This document shows positions 63,575-64,000 of a stretch of DNA of 64,000 nucleotides, piece by piece. The notes beneath the pieces were generated by a model. It had not been told where the DNA came from. It did no database searches and was given only the letters and a program-made list of their open reading frames with translations. Position 1 is the first letter of the stretch; every line of letters starts with the position of its first letter. Origin of the DNA: Tsukamurella pseudospumae (GTDB lineage: Bacteria > Actinomycetota > Actinomycetes > Mycobacteriales > Mycobacteriaceae); assembly GCF_001575205.1 (NCBI RefSeq), contig NZ_LSRE01000017.1:42863-106862 (forward strand), in the 5' to 3' direction. The translations under genes were made by a program, and so were the position numbers.

Positions 63575-64000
63575 CTACTCGTAGGTCTCGCCGGCCTCGG
63601 CCTTGGCGACCAGGGAGGCGGGCGGGGTGAACTGCTCGCCGTACTTGGTCAGCTCCTGCGCGCGGGCGACGAAGGCCTTGGGGCCCACGGTTCCGTTCGC
63701 GCCCTCGTAGCCGTTGATGAACTGCAGCACGCCGCCGGTCCAGGCGGGGAAGCCGATGCCGAAGATCGAGCCGATGTTGGCGTCGGCGACGGAGTCCATG
63801 ACGCCCTCGTCGAAGCAGCGCACCGTCTCGAGCGACTCGGCGAAGAGCATCCGGTCGATCATGTCCTGCAGCGGGATGTCCTGCCCGGCGGGCAGGAGGT
63901 CCTTCAGGCCGGGCCACAGACCGGTGCGCTTGCCGTCCACGTAGTCGTAGAAGCCGGCGCCGTCCTTGCGGCCGGTGCGGCCCGCGTCGACCATCGCGTC
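63575..64000 (-). CDS. FadB-type 3-hydroxyacyl-CoA dehydrogenase/enoyl-CoA hydratase, C-terminal end (partial)
   Basis: About 142 codons of a gene that continues beyond the right edge, where its start lies. The visible part is the last region of the 3-hydroxyacyl-CoA dehydrogenase domain of FadB-like fatty-acid oxidation proteins: GRTGRKDGAGFYDYVDGKRT, LQDMIDRMLFAESLETVRCF, DEGVMDSVADANIGSIFGIG, FPAWTGGVLQFINGYE and a tail AEAGETYE. The whole protein is probably the multifunctional beta-oxidation alpha subunit. A strong hairpin follows the stop. Confidence 0.85.
   Translation of the reverse strand, partial: DAMVDAGRTGRKDGAGFYDYVDGKRTGLWPGLKDLLPAGQDIPLQDMIDRMLFAESLETVRCFDEGVMDSVADANIGSIFGIGFPAWTGGVLQFINGYEGANGTVGPKAFVARAQELTKYGEQFTPPASLVAKAEAGETYE

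Overview
This is chromosomal DNA of a high-GC (about 70%) actinobacterium of the order Mycobacteriales. Two blocks of gene order known from Mycobacterium tuberculosis lie side by side. One is the pcnA / mutT4 / Rv3909-like / mviN block (Rv3907c-Rv3910). The other resembles the Rv0036-Rv0051 neighbourhood: MFS (Rv0037c-like), yqgE (Rv0038), leuS (Rv0041), LLM oxidoreductase (Rv0044c), ino1 (Rv0046c), PadR (Rv0047c), DUF5318 (Rv0049), ponA1 (Rv0050) and a GT87 glycosyltransferase (Rv0051). Both blocks flank the origin in mycobacteria, so the window is probably origin-proximal, but no dnaA, parAB or DnaA-box cluster is present. Tsukamurella is my best guess at genus; this is inference only.

Layout. 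1-2.7 kb: 3' end of the proline-catabolic PutA, then a Tag glycosylase. 2.8-12.7 kb: the minus-strand translationally coupled run mutT4 / DUF6049 / murJ-pseudokinase, with pcnA divergent. 12.8-15.3 kb: a DxDxDG-loop protein, an MFS carrier and yqgE. 15.3-17.3 kb: two tandem iron-siderophore-type lipoproteins behind a good IdeR/DtxR box. 17.3-34.1 kb: SLC10A7-like carrier, SdpI-like protein with a Cys-rich tail, leuS, DinB-like enzyme, broken DUF222/HNH gene, winged-helix protein, methyltransferase, SDR, MarR/MFS pair, PhoX, LLM enzyme and an OPT transporter split by a frameshift.

34.2-47.3 kb holds the most distinctive block: a two-operon Ter stress-response system. A nine-gene minus-strand operon carries two TerD genes, a TerC-superfamily DUF475 membrane protein, an unrecognised helical protein, a CitE-like lyase, two phosphoribosyltransferase-type proteins (PRTase_2/TRSP and PRTase_1/StiP), a HAD phosphatase and a TerD-linker-TerD protein. 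A divergent plus-strand operon encodes a TerD-linker-TerA-like protein and three consecutive AIM24 proteins. Most junctions in the biosynthetic part overlap by 4 nt. The family set matches the proposed Ter-associated metabolite-biosynthesis module, but the ATP-grasp partner is not visible here.

47.3-57.2 kb: ino1 with its PadR-type regulator, DUF5318, ponA1 and two convergent GT87 membrane glycosyltransferases whose 3' ends overlap by about 200 bp, then a CPBP protease. 57.3-64 kb: small secreted proteins (one frameshifted), an aldehyde dehydrogenase divergent from a nitronate monooxygenase/enoyl-CoA hydratase pair, an HTH-nucleotidyltransferase plus small-partner module with a 40-bp palindromic operator, a DUF805 protein and the 3' end of a 3-hydroxyacyl-CoA dehydrogenase.

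Two window-wide signals stand out. The 9-mer CGACGGTGC (reverse complement GCACCGTCG) occurs roughly 50 times by eye where about 2 would be expected from composition. Several long perfect hairpins also mark gene ends. No gap without a gene exceeds 300 bp. I saw no tRNA, rRNA, insertion sequence or CRISPR array.
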